DNA of 64,000 bases. It comes from Telopea speciosissima (taxonomy: Eukaryota > Streptophyta > Magnoliopsida > Proteales > Proteaceae). The translations under genes were made by a program, and so were the position numbers. Positions 37,384-47,088 of the stretch are shown here, piece by piece. The notes under the pieces were generated by a model. The model ran no database searches. It saw only the letters and a list, made by a program, of their open reading frames with translations, and was not told the origin of the DNA. The stretch lies in contig NC_057918.1 in assembly GCF_018873765.1 (NCBI RefSeq), forward strand, positions 68,816,371-68,880,370, written 5' to 3'. Each line of letters begins with the position of its first letter. The first letter of the stretch is position 1.

Positions 37384-37788
37384 TTACCATGAATACTTCT
37401 TCCAATAAGCTCCATCTCTATGCTTGTTGTAATATATGCCATCCTTTCTTACCTTCCTATAGCAATGTCCATCAAAGGTATTCCCACACTTATACTGCTC
37501 TTTTCTACCATTGAAGATCTCAAAACTACCTTGTTTATTCCTCCAATGCATGTTACACCAAAAAAGAGTAGTTGAGAAGAAGTTGAGGTCAAAATTCCAA
37601 TAAAATTCTTGGCCGAACCCAAGCGTATGCAGACCAAGATCATCATCTTTGGATTTGCAATGAATGTCTAATTTCTCATTCGGATCTAAGTCATTAATAA
37701 CGTACACAGTATACGTTCCCTGTACAAAATATGGCTTGGACAAGACCAATGTGAAGGCTAGAACAAGGAAATACTTCAAAGTATTCAT
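37384..37788 (-). CDS. S1-type self-incompatibility homologue (SPH), intact
   Basis: A small secreted protein of 134 aa. A signal peptide covers residues 1 to about 24 (MNTLKYFLVLAFTLVLSKPY, then FVQG), followed by the family motif YVINDL, four cysteines (HC, WC, KCG, GHC) and a C-terminus YYNKHRDGAYWKKY. The length fits the plant S1/SPH family, whose founder in poppy is the stigma self-incompatibility determinant; most members have unknown roles in cell-cell signalling. There is no intron, as is usual. It stands head to head with the copy at 38830-39237, 1.04 kb apart, and its start context cattcatggtttttgctat is shared with the relic at 60905-61172. No break was seen. Whether it acts in incompatibility cannot be told. 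Confidence 0.9.
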   Translation of the reverse strand: MNTLKYFLVLAFTLVLSKPYFVQGTYTVYVINDLDPNEKLDIHCKSKDDDLGLHTLGFGQEFYWNFDLNFFSTTLFWCNMHWRNKQGSFEIFNGRKEQYKCGNTFDGHCYRKVRKDGIYYNKHRDGAYWKKYSW

Positions 37789-38080
37789 GGTTTTTGCTAT
37801 TGAAGAGGCTAGCTTCTAGTGTAGTTCGATCTAGGTAACTAATTTCCTCTCCTTTAAATAAATTTCCAAGAGATTTAGATAAGGTGAAAGTTAATTGATT
37901 GGAGAGAACTCAAGCTAAATTTGGATGGTCTTAACTAAAATGGTAGCTAACTAATCCCTCTACCATTGATTTAGATAAGGCGGTGAAAGTTGGCTAAGAC
38001 GTTCTTGGTAACTAAACCCTCTACCAGTAGTGATGTAGCCACATCATCAAAACCTCAAATGGCTGTTAACTTGACTTCCA

Positions 38081-38535
38081 TTAGGGATGTAAATGAAGAA
38101 TTTTTATTCTCTCAATTTGCCTGTCCGCACTTGACGTCAAGTACATCTAACATAGGGGGCGGAAATGATTATCTTACCCCCTACTTGAACACACTGTCAA
38201 AGGTGGGGTCCACCTCCCTCTATTAGATATATTTGACGTCAAGTACGGGCAGGCAAATTGAGAGGATAAAGATCCGTAAATGAATAGCCAAAATCCGTTT
38301 TTGTATCTGTGTTCGTATCCGTTTAGTATTATTCGAATCCGTCTGAAAGCTAGCTAAATGGATGCGAATACAGATAGACTATAGCTATCCGAAAAGCTAT
38401 ATTTACATGTAAACGGATAAAATATCCGATCTCTATCCATGTCCGTATCCGTTCGAAAACTAATTGGATGCATCCGATGCGGATGTAGACGCGGATATAA
38501 TACTATCCGAGCCAAATCCAATCCGTTTACATCCC
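38081..38535. mobile_element. Foldback element of ATCCG words, interrupted by a MITE
   Basis: It starts agggatgtaaatgaa and ends with the inverse aatccgtttacatccct, with cgtatccgtttagtattatt and similar words between. It belongs to the same group as 52690-53126 and 54004-54427. The MITE at 38098-38275 entered it later. It lies in the spacer between the two divergent SPH genes. Confidence 0.75.
38089..38284. mobile_element. Nested MULE-type MITE with perfect 9-bp TSD
   Basis: gtaaatgaa is repeated at 38089-38097 and 38276-38284. The 178-bp insert begins gaatttttattctctcaatt and ends aattgaggataaagatcc-like, here gagaggataaagatcc. Inside, cttgacgtcaagta palindromes and cttaccccctacttgaacac match the MITE at 10743-10920. 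Confidence 0.85.
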
Positions 38536-38829
38536 TACAATGGGATGTGTCAAACTGTTGTTGGGCTTGGTGAGCTGGCTAACTGTAACTGACATTTTCC
38601 CTTAATTAATGAATTTCCATCCTAATCATTAATTCCTACTATTTTGGCATGTCAATTCATCATAATTAATATATATATTAGACATAGTTGGGGACTGATT
38701 CAGAATTATTTAGCTTTGACCTTTTCTAAACTTCCTGCAAAACCATTTAAAGGACAAGTTTGGTGACCAAGAACTCAACCAGCTCTGGAACCCACTACAC
38801 CTAAAGCTTCTCCAATATTTCATAAAAGC

Positions 38830-39237
38830 ATGAATACCTTGAAGCTCATCCTTGCCCTAGCCTTCACATTGACCTTGTTCAAGCCATATTTTATGCAAGG
38901 AGAATACAATGTGTATGTTATAAATGACTTGGATGGATTTGAATTGGACATCCACTGCAGATCCATACATGATGATCTTGGTCCTCATAAACTTTTGTCT
39001 GACCAGGAATTTAGTTGGAGTTTCGGTCTCAGCTATATCGAAAATACAGTTTTTTGGTGCAAGACGGATTGGGAGTTTGGACATTGACTTTTTGAGATCT
39101 TCAATATGAGAGAAGAGTTTCGTAAGTGTGGGGATTTTTTAGGCATTAATGGGCATTGTTATGGGAAGGTAAGAAACGATGGTATATATTACAACAACCA
39201 TAGAGATGGAGACTATTGGAAGAAGTACTCATGGTAG
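38830..39237 (+). pseudogene. SPH (S1-type) gene with one in-frame stop
   Basis: The reading frame of 135 codons plus stop aligns along its whole length with the copies at 37384-37788 and 63151-63573, but codon 86 is TGA (39085-39087), just after DWEFGH. After the stop the same frame continues with LFEIFNMREE, a KCGDF cysteine, NGHC and YWKKYSW. The signal peptide and the first two cysteines are intact, so translation would give 85 residues lacking the last two cysteines. A TATA-like atttaaagg lies near 38748. It could be a recent pseudogene, a base-call error or, less likely, a truncated product. Confidence 0.85.
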
Positions 39238-39408
39238 TATTTCTAAGGATATTTATGCATACATCAATAAGGATCTTTGCACCTTACTATTGCTTCTTGA
39301 TGAAAATTTAATTTATAATATTAGACTAAATTACACCAAGGGTAACTCGGTTGACATATTATGTTTGGGAGGGGGGTATTCTTTTGCCTATTTTCAACTT
39401 GAGCTCAT

Positions 39409-39531
39409 GTTCTCTGTGCCGCAGTGCAGGCTGCACTCAGACACATGGGCCTGCCACTCAGGGGGGCAGGGTGGTCATTGCTCCCACCCCCATGTGTCTG
39501 GGAGCAGCCTACACCCCCGGCACGGAGAATA
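39409..39531. mobile_element. Foldback element with GGGTGGTCATTGC core
   Basis: ttctctgtgccgcagtgcag pairs in inverse with gcctacacccccggcacgga. acacatgggcctgcc and catgtgtctggg form the inner arms, and the core gcagggtggtcattgctccc is near 39464. It sits in the 3' flank of the SPH pseudogene and is absent from the equivalent flank at 63700. Confidence 0.75.
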
Positions 39532-40416
39532 TTCTCCCTTTCAACTTTGTCTATACCACCACCTTACCACCACATCCTACTTAGACAGAACGGATGTGGA
39601 CTTCCAGCTAGAGAGGGTTAGTTTCATTGTCACCACCGTCTTCAATGAGCAAAGCACCATTGGGGCTTGCCGCTGTCTTCCTTGATGATTGGTTGTTGCC
39701 CTCTGCACCTCTCGCTTCCCCACCCGCAAACCTCTCTCTCTCTCTCTGTCTCTCGCCCCCATCCTCAGATCCCTCCATGTGGCCCCGCGAAACCCGTAGG
39801 GGTCTCACTGGATTAATGTGTATTAGAATTCTTTGTTACCTAGTCTTATTAATAATTATAATTGTATATTAGTATACAGATTTTGTATGCACCGCTAGTT
39901 TTCTGATGGTTAGGATTTCTATGGAACTCGCAAATCTGGGCATTAGGAAAACAGATTTTTTCTGGTTGAAGTCACGACTTAGATTTAGGGATCTAGGATC
40001 CATGCATTGTTATAGCTCTTTGTCTTGATGATCTTTGAATAATCTTAGTGACACCTTTCTGAAACTGATCTACCATGAGAATAGGTAAGGATCAGGTAAC
40101 AATTTGACGAAGGTGTTAGATACCCGATCTGTCCAATTACACTGGTTTGCCCAACCTAGTGCCACCAAAAAAATCTGAAATTGGCCCAAGCAATTTATGA
40201 AATGTGTCGGATTCAAGCCCGGACTGAATAATATTCGTCATTCCCAATGTGAAGGTTCTATCCGATGGTTGTACGATCGAGACCGACCGATTAATAACCC
40301 AACCATTTATAACCCATGTAAAATCTCTAATGGGCCTAAGTATAGGATCATGGGTTTGCTGCCAATCTCAAATTTGCATGAACTTATGTTTAGAGTCCAG
40401 TTAAAGTATAGCTGAA

Positions 40417-40537
40417 GTTTTTTGTGTCGTAGCGCAGCCGGCGCTCAAACACATGGGTCGGGCTTTTAGGGGGGCAGGGTGGTCATTTCACCCACCCCAT
40501 GTGTCTGGGCGAAGCCTGCACCCCCGTCACAGAAAAC
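40417..40537. mobile_element. Foldback element, close relative of 39409-39531
   Basis: gttttttgtgtcgtagcgca pairs with gcctgcacccccgtcacaga. The core gcagggtggtcatttcaccc is near 40472, and the inner arms carry acacatggg and catgtgtctggg. Confidence 0.75.
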
Positions 40538-40727
40538 ATTTGGCCTAAAGTATATTTCTTTTTTGTTTTTTTTCCCCTACCATGGGGTAAGTCATTTGGG
40601 TTCTAAAAATGAGAAGATGGTAGGTAGGGTTCACTCTCTCTTGCTCATATGTCCATTTTTTCACCGAAATGAATTCTACCACGTGGTAAATGAAGTGACT
40701 TTTTTTTTTTTTTGGGGGTAAAAAATT

Positions 40728-41400
40728 GAAGTTTTTTTTTTTTTTTGGTAAAAAAAATTTATTATCTAAGGAGCAAAGTTCCCGTACGGTCAGCAAGCAA
40801 GAGGGGGAGTAAGGTCGGGGGGGGGGGGGGGGGATTGAAAACCAAGAAGAAGCAAGTTGAGAGTCTGCTGAGAGTCTGCTGCAAGGGAAGCTAACCTATC
40901 TGCAGGCGCATTAGCCTCTCGTAGAGTATGTACGAAGAGTACTCTTTGGAAAGAAAGAATGAGAACCCTGCAGTCATTAATTATGGTAGCTATTCTCCAA
41001 GGAATGGTTTGTGTGATGCCAATAAGGATATTCACCACAGTCAGATTATCACTTTCGATCACCAGCCTTTGAATTCCTAAAGAGATAGCCATCTTCAATG
41101 CTTGTAGAATTTCTGTAGCCTCCACAACCAACGCATACGTTGAGCCTATTCCAATTGAAAAGCCACAGATAAATGAAGCAGCATGATTCCGACATAAACC
41201 TCCTATACCTGCTCGTCCTGGGTTACCTCTGCTTGCACCATCTGTATTGAATTTGACCCACTGAATGTCGGGAGGATTCCATCTGATCAACCTGTGGATC
41301 TTGACTGATGTGCTTGTGAAGTTGCTGAGCTGATCCTTTGCCTTGGCGGTTGCTTTTAGAAGTATGCTGCTTGGGGTGAATCTAGAATGTCTGAAAAGGC
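40728..41400 (-). pseudogene. L1-type LINE 3' part: RNase H domain and poly(A) end
   Basis: On the minus strand the ORF ending at 40790 carries WVKFNTDGASRGNPGRAGIG, VVEATEILQALKMA and VIESDN, i.e. the D..E..D residues of the RNase H domain found at the 3' end of many plant LINE ORF2s. After the stop, the 3' end on the minus strand is ccttagataataaattt, more T, then acc and an A run (40735-40752 on the plus strand). It joins at about 41400 to a reverse-transcriptase segment in the opposite orientation. Confidence 0.8.
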
Positions 41401-43040
41401 TCAGTGTGCTGCTCAATGGTTCCCCCCTCCCCCACATCAAACCCACCAGGGGTTTAAGGCAGGGCGACCCTCTATCTTCTTACCTGTTCGTTCTATGTTC
41501 TGAGGTACTATCCACACACCTGGCAGAGGCGCAGTGAGATCGCAAAATTAAAGGAGTACAGATTAGTAGAGGGGGAGAGAGGATTTCTCACATGGCCTTC
41601 GTGGACGATCTTATCCTCTTTGGGGAAGCATCCATGAGGAAAGCTAGAGCAATGCAGGAGGTCTTGTCGACTTATTGTACACTCTCAGGTCAGGCTCTCA
41701 ACATCACCAAAATCAGAGCACAATTCAGTCCTAATGTGGACTCTGTAGTTAAAAGGCATATGAGAGAGCACTTTCAAATATCCCCAACTACATCTTTGGA
41801 CACATACCTCGGCATCCCTTTTATTAGTGGAAGACTCTCCAAACATCACTGTACTGAGCTACTAACCAGGGTGACAAGGAAGCTTTCACATTGGAAAACC
41901 CAGTTCCTAAGCCCCGCAGGTAAGCAAGTACTTATACAATCCACTCTATCTGCAATACCACTCTACACAATGTCCTGTTTCAGAATCCCTTCAGCTGTCC
42001 ATCATTCCCTGCATTCCATTAGTAGACAGTTCTTCTGGTCCAATGGACCCAGCTCTCTTGTTCCTACTATCTCTTGGAAAACAATCTGTTTACCCAAGAG
42101 GTTAGGGGGTTTGAATATTAAGCAATCTGCCATTACGAATCAAGCGTTGTTGGCTAAGAAAGGCTGGGAGTTACTAACACCCTCTTCTTCTCTTTGGGCA
42201 AGATTGATGAAATCCAAGTATTTCCCCAATACATCCTTCTTTCTAGCCAAATGCCCATCCACTTCTTCTTGGGGATGGAAGTCCATCTGTTCATCACATG
42301 ACCTCCTTCAAAGAGGAGCGTTCACCCAAATTGGAGATGGAATGTCCACCAATCCCTGGCTGGATTACTGGATTCCTAATTTTCCTCCATGGTCCGCCCC
42401 ATACCCTCTTCCCCTTCATGCTCCTGATAGAGTTGCTGATTTTATTCATCTCTCCATGAATACTTGGAATAGAGACCTAGTTTATCATTGGTGGCCACCT
42501 GATACTGCATATGCAATTTTGTCAATTCCCCTACCAATTTTTCCTGTCCAAGATAAGTTAGTTTGGCTAGGGACTGCATCAGGACATTTCACTGTAGCCT
42601 CAGCCTACCACATTGCCATCTCAGGTTATCAGCCTTACCCCTCCACCCCTTGGCTACGCATTTGGCACCTCCCCACCTCTCCGAAAATACAACACCTTAT
42701 CTGGAAAACAATTCATGACAGACTCCCCCTCCCTGACCTTCTTAACCGGACGGGATTCAATCTTAATCCCATTTGCTATCTTTGTTCCAATCATTTTCAA
42801 TCCTCCCACCATCTACTTTATGCTTGTCCGATTGTACAACACATCTGGAATCAGGCGGGCTTGATTCAATTCTTCTCAAATCATGACATTTTCTCTGCCA
42901 TCATCAACGCTGTCAATCTGAACAAGTCCAATGATAGAGACACCAAGCTGAAGATTTCTTTTTTCTGTGCTATTATGTGGTTTATCTGGGTAAACAACTC
43001 ATGGTTGCATGAATCGGGACCTTCCAAAGACCAATGAAAA
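41400..43040 (+). pseudogene. L1-type LINE reverse-transcriptase segment, inverted relative to its 3' part
   Basis: The plus-strand frame reads [31 protein letters not shown], a TGA at 41538-41540, then HMAFVDDLILFGEA (the catalytic DD box), LDTYLGIPFISGRLSKHHC, FFWSNG, GGLNIKQSA and a zf-RVT-like region with SPKIQHLIWK and CPIVQHIW up to 43037. It is 5'-truncated inside the reverse-transcriptase domain. Its truncated 5' side touches the start of the oppositely oriented RNase H segment, the arrangement produced by twin priming. Confidence 0.85.
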
Positions 43041-43667
43041 TTGTGCAATAAGTTAGAGCCTAAAATTTGACCAATAGAGGTTGCCCTATTTTCCATGGAG
43101 CCATTTTGATTCCCCACTTAACATGGCACATGGGAGAAATTAGGGCCAAAGGTTAATAAATAGAAGGGAAATTTTCATGTACCTCTCCTGAGGTATCACA
43201 TAATTATTAAAACATCTTTCGATTTTGAAAAATTCTACGTGCACCCTTGAGAAACTAGAGTATTTCATTACAAGGAATAACAACCAAGTGGTAAAAGACT
43301 TAAAACATATGGTGATCAAAATCAAAGGTAGCCTAAAGAGATGTTTTAAAATTTTCTATTTTTTTAAATTAATTTAAAAGAAAAGGAATGCTAACCAATG
43401 TTGTGTGTGATCGTGTACCTGCGCCTAGACACAGCCCGATGCAAAAAGACCGCCACACCCTTAGACCTTTTGTTTACACCTTGAGAATTACCGAATGACT
43501 GATATAAGAAGACCGATCACATTTAAACCTTGGAGGGTCGATAAGCAAAGCAGATCTCCCACATAGAAAGAACATGGGTAGGGCTAGAACGGTTACAACC
43601 GTGAAGCACCCACAACTAAACCACTTCCAAAGTGTCAGTCACTCCAAGAGGATGTGGTTCCTAAACA
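43041..43667. other. Spacer with a half foldback element
   Basis: aaggaatgctaaccaatg followed by cctgcgcctagacacagc and aaaaagaccgccacaccctt (43380-43475) is one arm and the core of an element like 21519-21705; the second arm was not found. Nothing else was recognised. Confidence 0.45.
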
Positions 43668-43749
43668 GTTCCAAAATTGTTTTTTTTTTTTTTTTTTTTG
43701 GTCAAGAGGAGATTTATTGAGGGGGGGAGTGTACGGTTCCAAAATTGTT
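43668..43749 (-). mobile_element. LINE 3'-end insertion of 54 bp with 14-bp TSD
   Basis: gttccaaaattgtt is repeated at 43668-43681 and 43736-43749. On the minus strand the insert ends tcaataaatctcctcttgac, c and an A run of about 18. It is a longer member of the micro-insertion series, and its aataaat...acc-poly(A) layout matches the LINE end at 40735-40790. Confidence 0.85.
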
Positions 43750-44049
43750 AGAAGTTAGAACAATTGCAGTTAGGGAACACGTAATACAGACGCCATCCTC
43801 ACAAAGTATAAAAGCTAAAATCGCAGAAGAGAAAGGGATCTCTCGATCAATCAACAAACCTGCAACTTAAATTATCTTTTATTTTTTTTGTACATTTAGT
43901 TTTAACTCCCTTCTTCCCCCTGATCATTGCTATCATTCTTTCTCTTTCTCCCCTTGTCAAGTTCTTCTGTAATTTCTTATAACAGTGGTACTTCCTTTGT
44001 ATGTGCCTACATCAGGAATCAATAGAAATTCTCGATTTCACATCTCACT

Positions 44050-44100
44050 ATTAAATTTTTTTTATTTTTTTTATTTTTTTTATTTTTTTTTTTTTTTTTG
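44050..44100. repeat. T-rich simple repeat
   Basis: A (TTTTTTTA)n-like stretch running into a T run. Confidence 0.85.
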
Positions 44101-44314
44101 CAAATATTGCAATTTTGTCTTTATTATGAAGTTCTTGGAGCAATCGAGGCAAGAGGGTGATCGGTGATCCACATCGCCTGATAGAAGTCAAAAGTGCAAA
44201 CTTCTTTCACATTGAATTTTGAAGACTTTGGCACACCCGCACACTCCACCAATACTGTTTGTTACGGTAGACCGATCCTACGGTTGATTGATTGTTTGAG
44301 CGATCCAAAAAAAG

Positions 44315-44430
44315 AGCCAAACACCTTTCTACCTTTTCAGGGGGTGTAGTAGTCTTTTCACATTGGATTGTGTTTGAACACAAGTGCACGCCCACACACA
44401 GCAGCGGTTGGCGTTCTTTCTCCCTTAATT
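44315..44430. mobile_element. Partial foldback element
   Basis: aggggggtgtagtagtc-like sequence near 44338, gtgtttgaacacaagtgcac and gttggcgttctttctccc form the core and the right arm of an element like 21519-21705 in the reverse direction. The left arm is unclear. Confidence 0.45.
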
Positions 44431-44512
44431 TAAAAACTAACATTTCCGCATTGATTTAGGGAATTTTCTATATGTAACCCCTTTTTTAGGTGGTGGCAAT
44501 ATTAGTGGGCTC

Positions 44513-44640
44513 TCATTATTACTTATTCTAATTTGTGGTACCTAAAAGCAAGTTTCAGGTTGCATTCTTCTTCAGTATCTGATTAGTTACTATTCTGTTT
44601 TACTTGAATTTTACATATTAATTTCTAATTTTGATTTGAT
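44513..44640 (+). repeat. Dispersed repeat shared with 35563-35690
   Basis: ttgcattcttcttcagtatc and ttacatattaatttctaat, in the same order as at 35563-35690. Confidence 0.75.
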
Positions 44641-44684
44641 TCTTAAAAGATTATTAGTCAATATTGTTTTTGTAGTTCCAGTCA

Positions 44685-45163
44685 TGGTTGGAAAACCAGG
44701 TTTTCTAACTCAACTTGACTTTAGAAAAAACCTGGTGACTCGACCTTGTCAAACCCAATCAAAACGAGTTACATTTTTTTTTTTAATGCAATAAATATGT
44801 ATAAATCAGTAAAAATTCAGAAAAATACAAGAAAAAAAAAAAAAAGGAATCACATATCAATGCATTTTGAGTTTATACCATTGAACAAGAGAATGGAGTC
44901 GAGGAGTTGAGAGTTTCTTACTATTTAGAATACGCATTTACTATTTTACTCAACTTGGCTTTATGGTTTTTTTTAAAAATGGCTAAACTCGTCGAGTTTG
45001 TCATGACTCAAATAAAAATACTGAGTCTTATTTGACTCAGACGATTTATGACCCAGTCTTGTTATTTTCTATCTTGACCTAGTCTACACGACTCTTGACT
45101 AGGTTTTTCAAAATTTTGACTCGACTCGGGCATCACCCCAGTCAAAACCCGATTTTCCAACTA
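44685..45163. mobile_element. Foldback element, TGGTTGGAAAACC termini
   Basis: tggttggaaaaccaggtttt at the left pairs with aaaacccgattttccaacta at the right. The inside is built of actcgactt, gagtcga and similar words. No coding sequence. Confidence 0.7.
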
Positions 45164-45324
45164 TACTTCCACTTTTAATTTTATTCCTAGCATTAGGATT
45201 TCTCTACAAGTACTCACGTAAAAAGAAACTTTTGCAAAAACATAACAAAAAAAAAAAAAATCTTGCCACCCTCTGTAAAGTTCGGCATATCTCAATGTCT
45301 CATGGTTCTATCAAGGTCAAATGA

Positions 45325-46326
45325 TAGGGGTGTTAAACAGTCGGTTCAGCCCGGTTTCGGTCAAGTTGATTTGGTTTCGATTTTTGATTGGTTTCAATCT
45401 GGTATGGTTTCGGTTCATTCCGATTATTTAATACCGGATCAATAGCGGTTTAGATCGGTTAGTTTTTTGTGTTAGAACCACAATGAAATCTTACAATCAT
45501 AACCTCTAATGAAAAAAAATCCATAAAAACAATTTAAATCATCTTCCCCAAGCCCTAAATAATAAGGAATAGGGAAATTACTTTGATGTGTTACAAAGTA
45601 AAGGGAAGATATTAAAATCAATGGATTAATAGAATTTGTACATGGCAAAAACATTATTACAAATCACATAATTGTATACCATTGTAAGAACCATTGTAAG
45701 AAAAATAACATTTAATATTGAAATCAATGAATAACTAATCAGGGAGAAGACAACTAATTTTGAAGTCATAAAATGAATCATTCTATCAAATCATTCATTT
45801 AAATGTCGAACTGATTTTGTATAGTGGACAAGAAAATCAATGGAAAGCATTATTATAAATTAATTTTCTTATTCATAAGCACTGATTAATTTATAATGAT
45901 TTCTTTTGTAGAAATCCTAATTTTGTATAGTGAACAAGAAAAAACAATGGAAAGCATTATTACAAATCAATTTCCTTATTCGTAACCTTTTATTCATTGA
46001 TTTGTAATAATTCCCTTATTTTATTTTAATAATCAGAAATATATTCTTTCTTCTGTTTTTGGTAAAAGTCAGAAATATTCTCACTAATATTAAAATCAAT
46101 GGATAATAAATTCACTTATTCGTAATTTCATACTCAATTATTATTTTTATTGATTTCATTTGATTCGATTTTTGTCTAGATATTGATCGATTCAGTGCGA
46201 TCTGATTTTCAACTGATCCCATCATACTCCAATCCAAAACCAATCTGATAAGAATCAGTTCAGTTCAGATTTTTTCGATCAATTTCCATCGGATTTGCTG
46301 ATTTGGGCTACATTTTGACACCCTTA
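45325..46326. mobile_element. 1-kb foldback element, TAGGGGTGTTAAA / TTTGACACCCTTA termini
   Basis: The start taggggtgttaaacagtcgg and the end acattttgacaccctta are inverse-related. Outer arms have ggtttcggt and ccaatc words; the AT-rich middle holds repeated tgattaatttataatgattt-type sequence. Flanks tcaaatga and tcagaagg agree at 5 of 8 positions. It belongs to the TAAGGGTGTCAA group (4315-4889 and 62318-62790). Confidence 0.65.
46033..46081 (-). mobile_element. Micro-insertion with imperfect TSD
   Basis: tcagaaatatattct (46033-46047) and tcagaaatattct (46069-46081) flank a 21-bp insert that reads cttttacc plus an A-rich tail on the minus strand. It lies inside the element at 45325-46326. 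The duplicate differs by two bases in length, so confidence is lower than for the others. Confidence 0.6.
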
Positions 46327-46348
46327 TCAGAAGGGAGTTCAGATCTGC

Positions 46349-46498
46349 TACCCACATGGGGACGGGTGGAGACTAATCTGACCCCTCCATGTGGGGACAG
46401 ATCTGAACCCTCCATGGGGGTACAGGACCCGTCTCTAGGGTGTGGGACCCATACCACATGGAGGGGTCAGATCAGTCCCCACCCGTCCCCATGTGGAT
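46349..46498. mobile_element. Long-armed palindrome, CCCACATGGGGACGGGTGG
   Basis: cccacatggggacgggtgga and ctgacccctccatgtgggg at the left pair over about 45 bp with ccacatggaggggtcagatc and cccacccgtccccatgtgg at the right. It follows the 1-kb foldback element almost directly and lies about 590 bp above the SAR1 start codon. Confidence 0.75.
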
Positions 46499-46540
46499 GG
46501 CTAATCCGGATTCATCAAGAGGTACCAGAGTTTTCTTGTT

Positions 46541-46592
46541 ACTTGACGTACCTGAGTTTTTATCAAAAAAAAAAAACTTGATGTACCTGAGT
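46541..46592 (+). mobile_element. Micro-insertion: 18-bp insert with 17-bp TSD
   Basis: acttgacgtacctgagt (46541-46557) and acttgatgtacctgagt (46576-46592) differ at one base. The insert is ttttatc plus an A run. Confidence 0.8.
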
Positions 46593-47088
46593 AATTCCTT
46601 GTCCCAACGTTCTAACATAAGCGAAAAGCAAGAAATCCTCGCCGCTGGCTTAGAAATCGACGGTCACAATACATTCGATGACGATACACTGACAATCATC
46701 AGCTTCCACGTGGTATTTACCGGCTATCCCAAGTTACCCATTGCATATCACTCTTCGTCCCACACAACTCGGCTGGTTCCTTACCGAATGAACCGGTAAC
46801 CAGATCCACCGCAAGCGACAGCTGCGACACGGATAAAAGCAGTTTCTCACCATTTTTCTTCGGGTTTTCAATGTTTTCTCTCTCTCATTTGTTGTTTCTG
46901 GGAATACTCTTCGATCTCAACCTCTCTCTCTCTCTCTTTCTCGCCGGAATTTCTGTGATTTTCGGCAATTTTGATGGAGGAATGAGATTTGGGATCTTTA
47001 GGTAGGCGGATCTGGTTGCTTAATCGGCCTATTCGTGGATTCTTGAGTGGTTTTTGTTCGATTTGGAGTCTGATTCTCTTCAGCAATC

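Noticed and set aside
39179..39872. ORFs downstream of the SPH pseudogene, including one of 168 aa
   Set aside because: They cross the foldback element at 39409-39531 and the CT-rich tract near 39735; the SPH frame ends at 39237.
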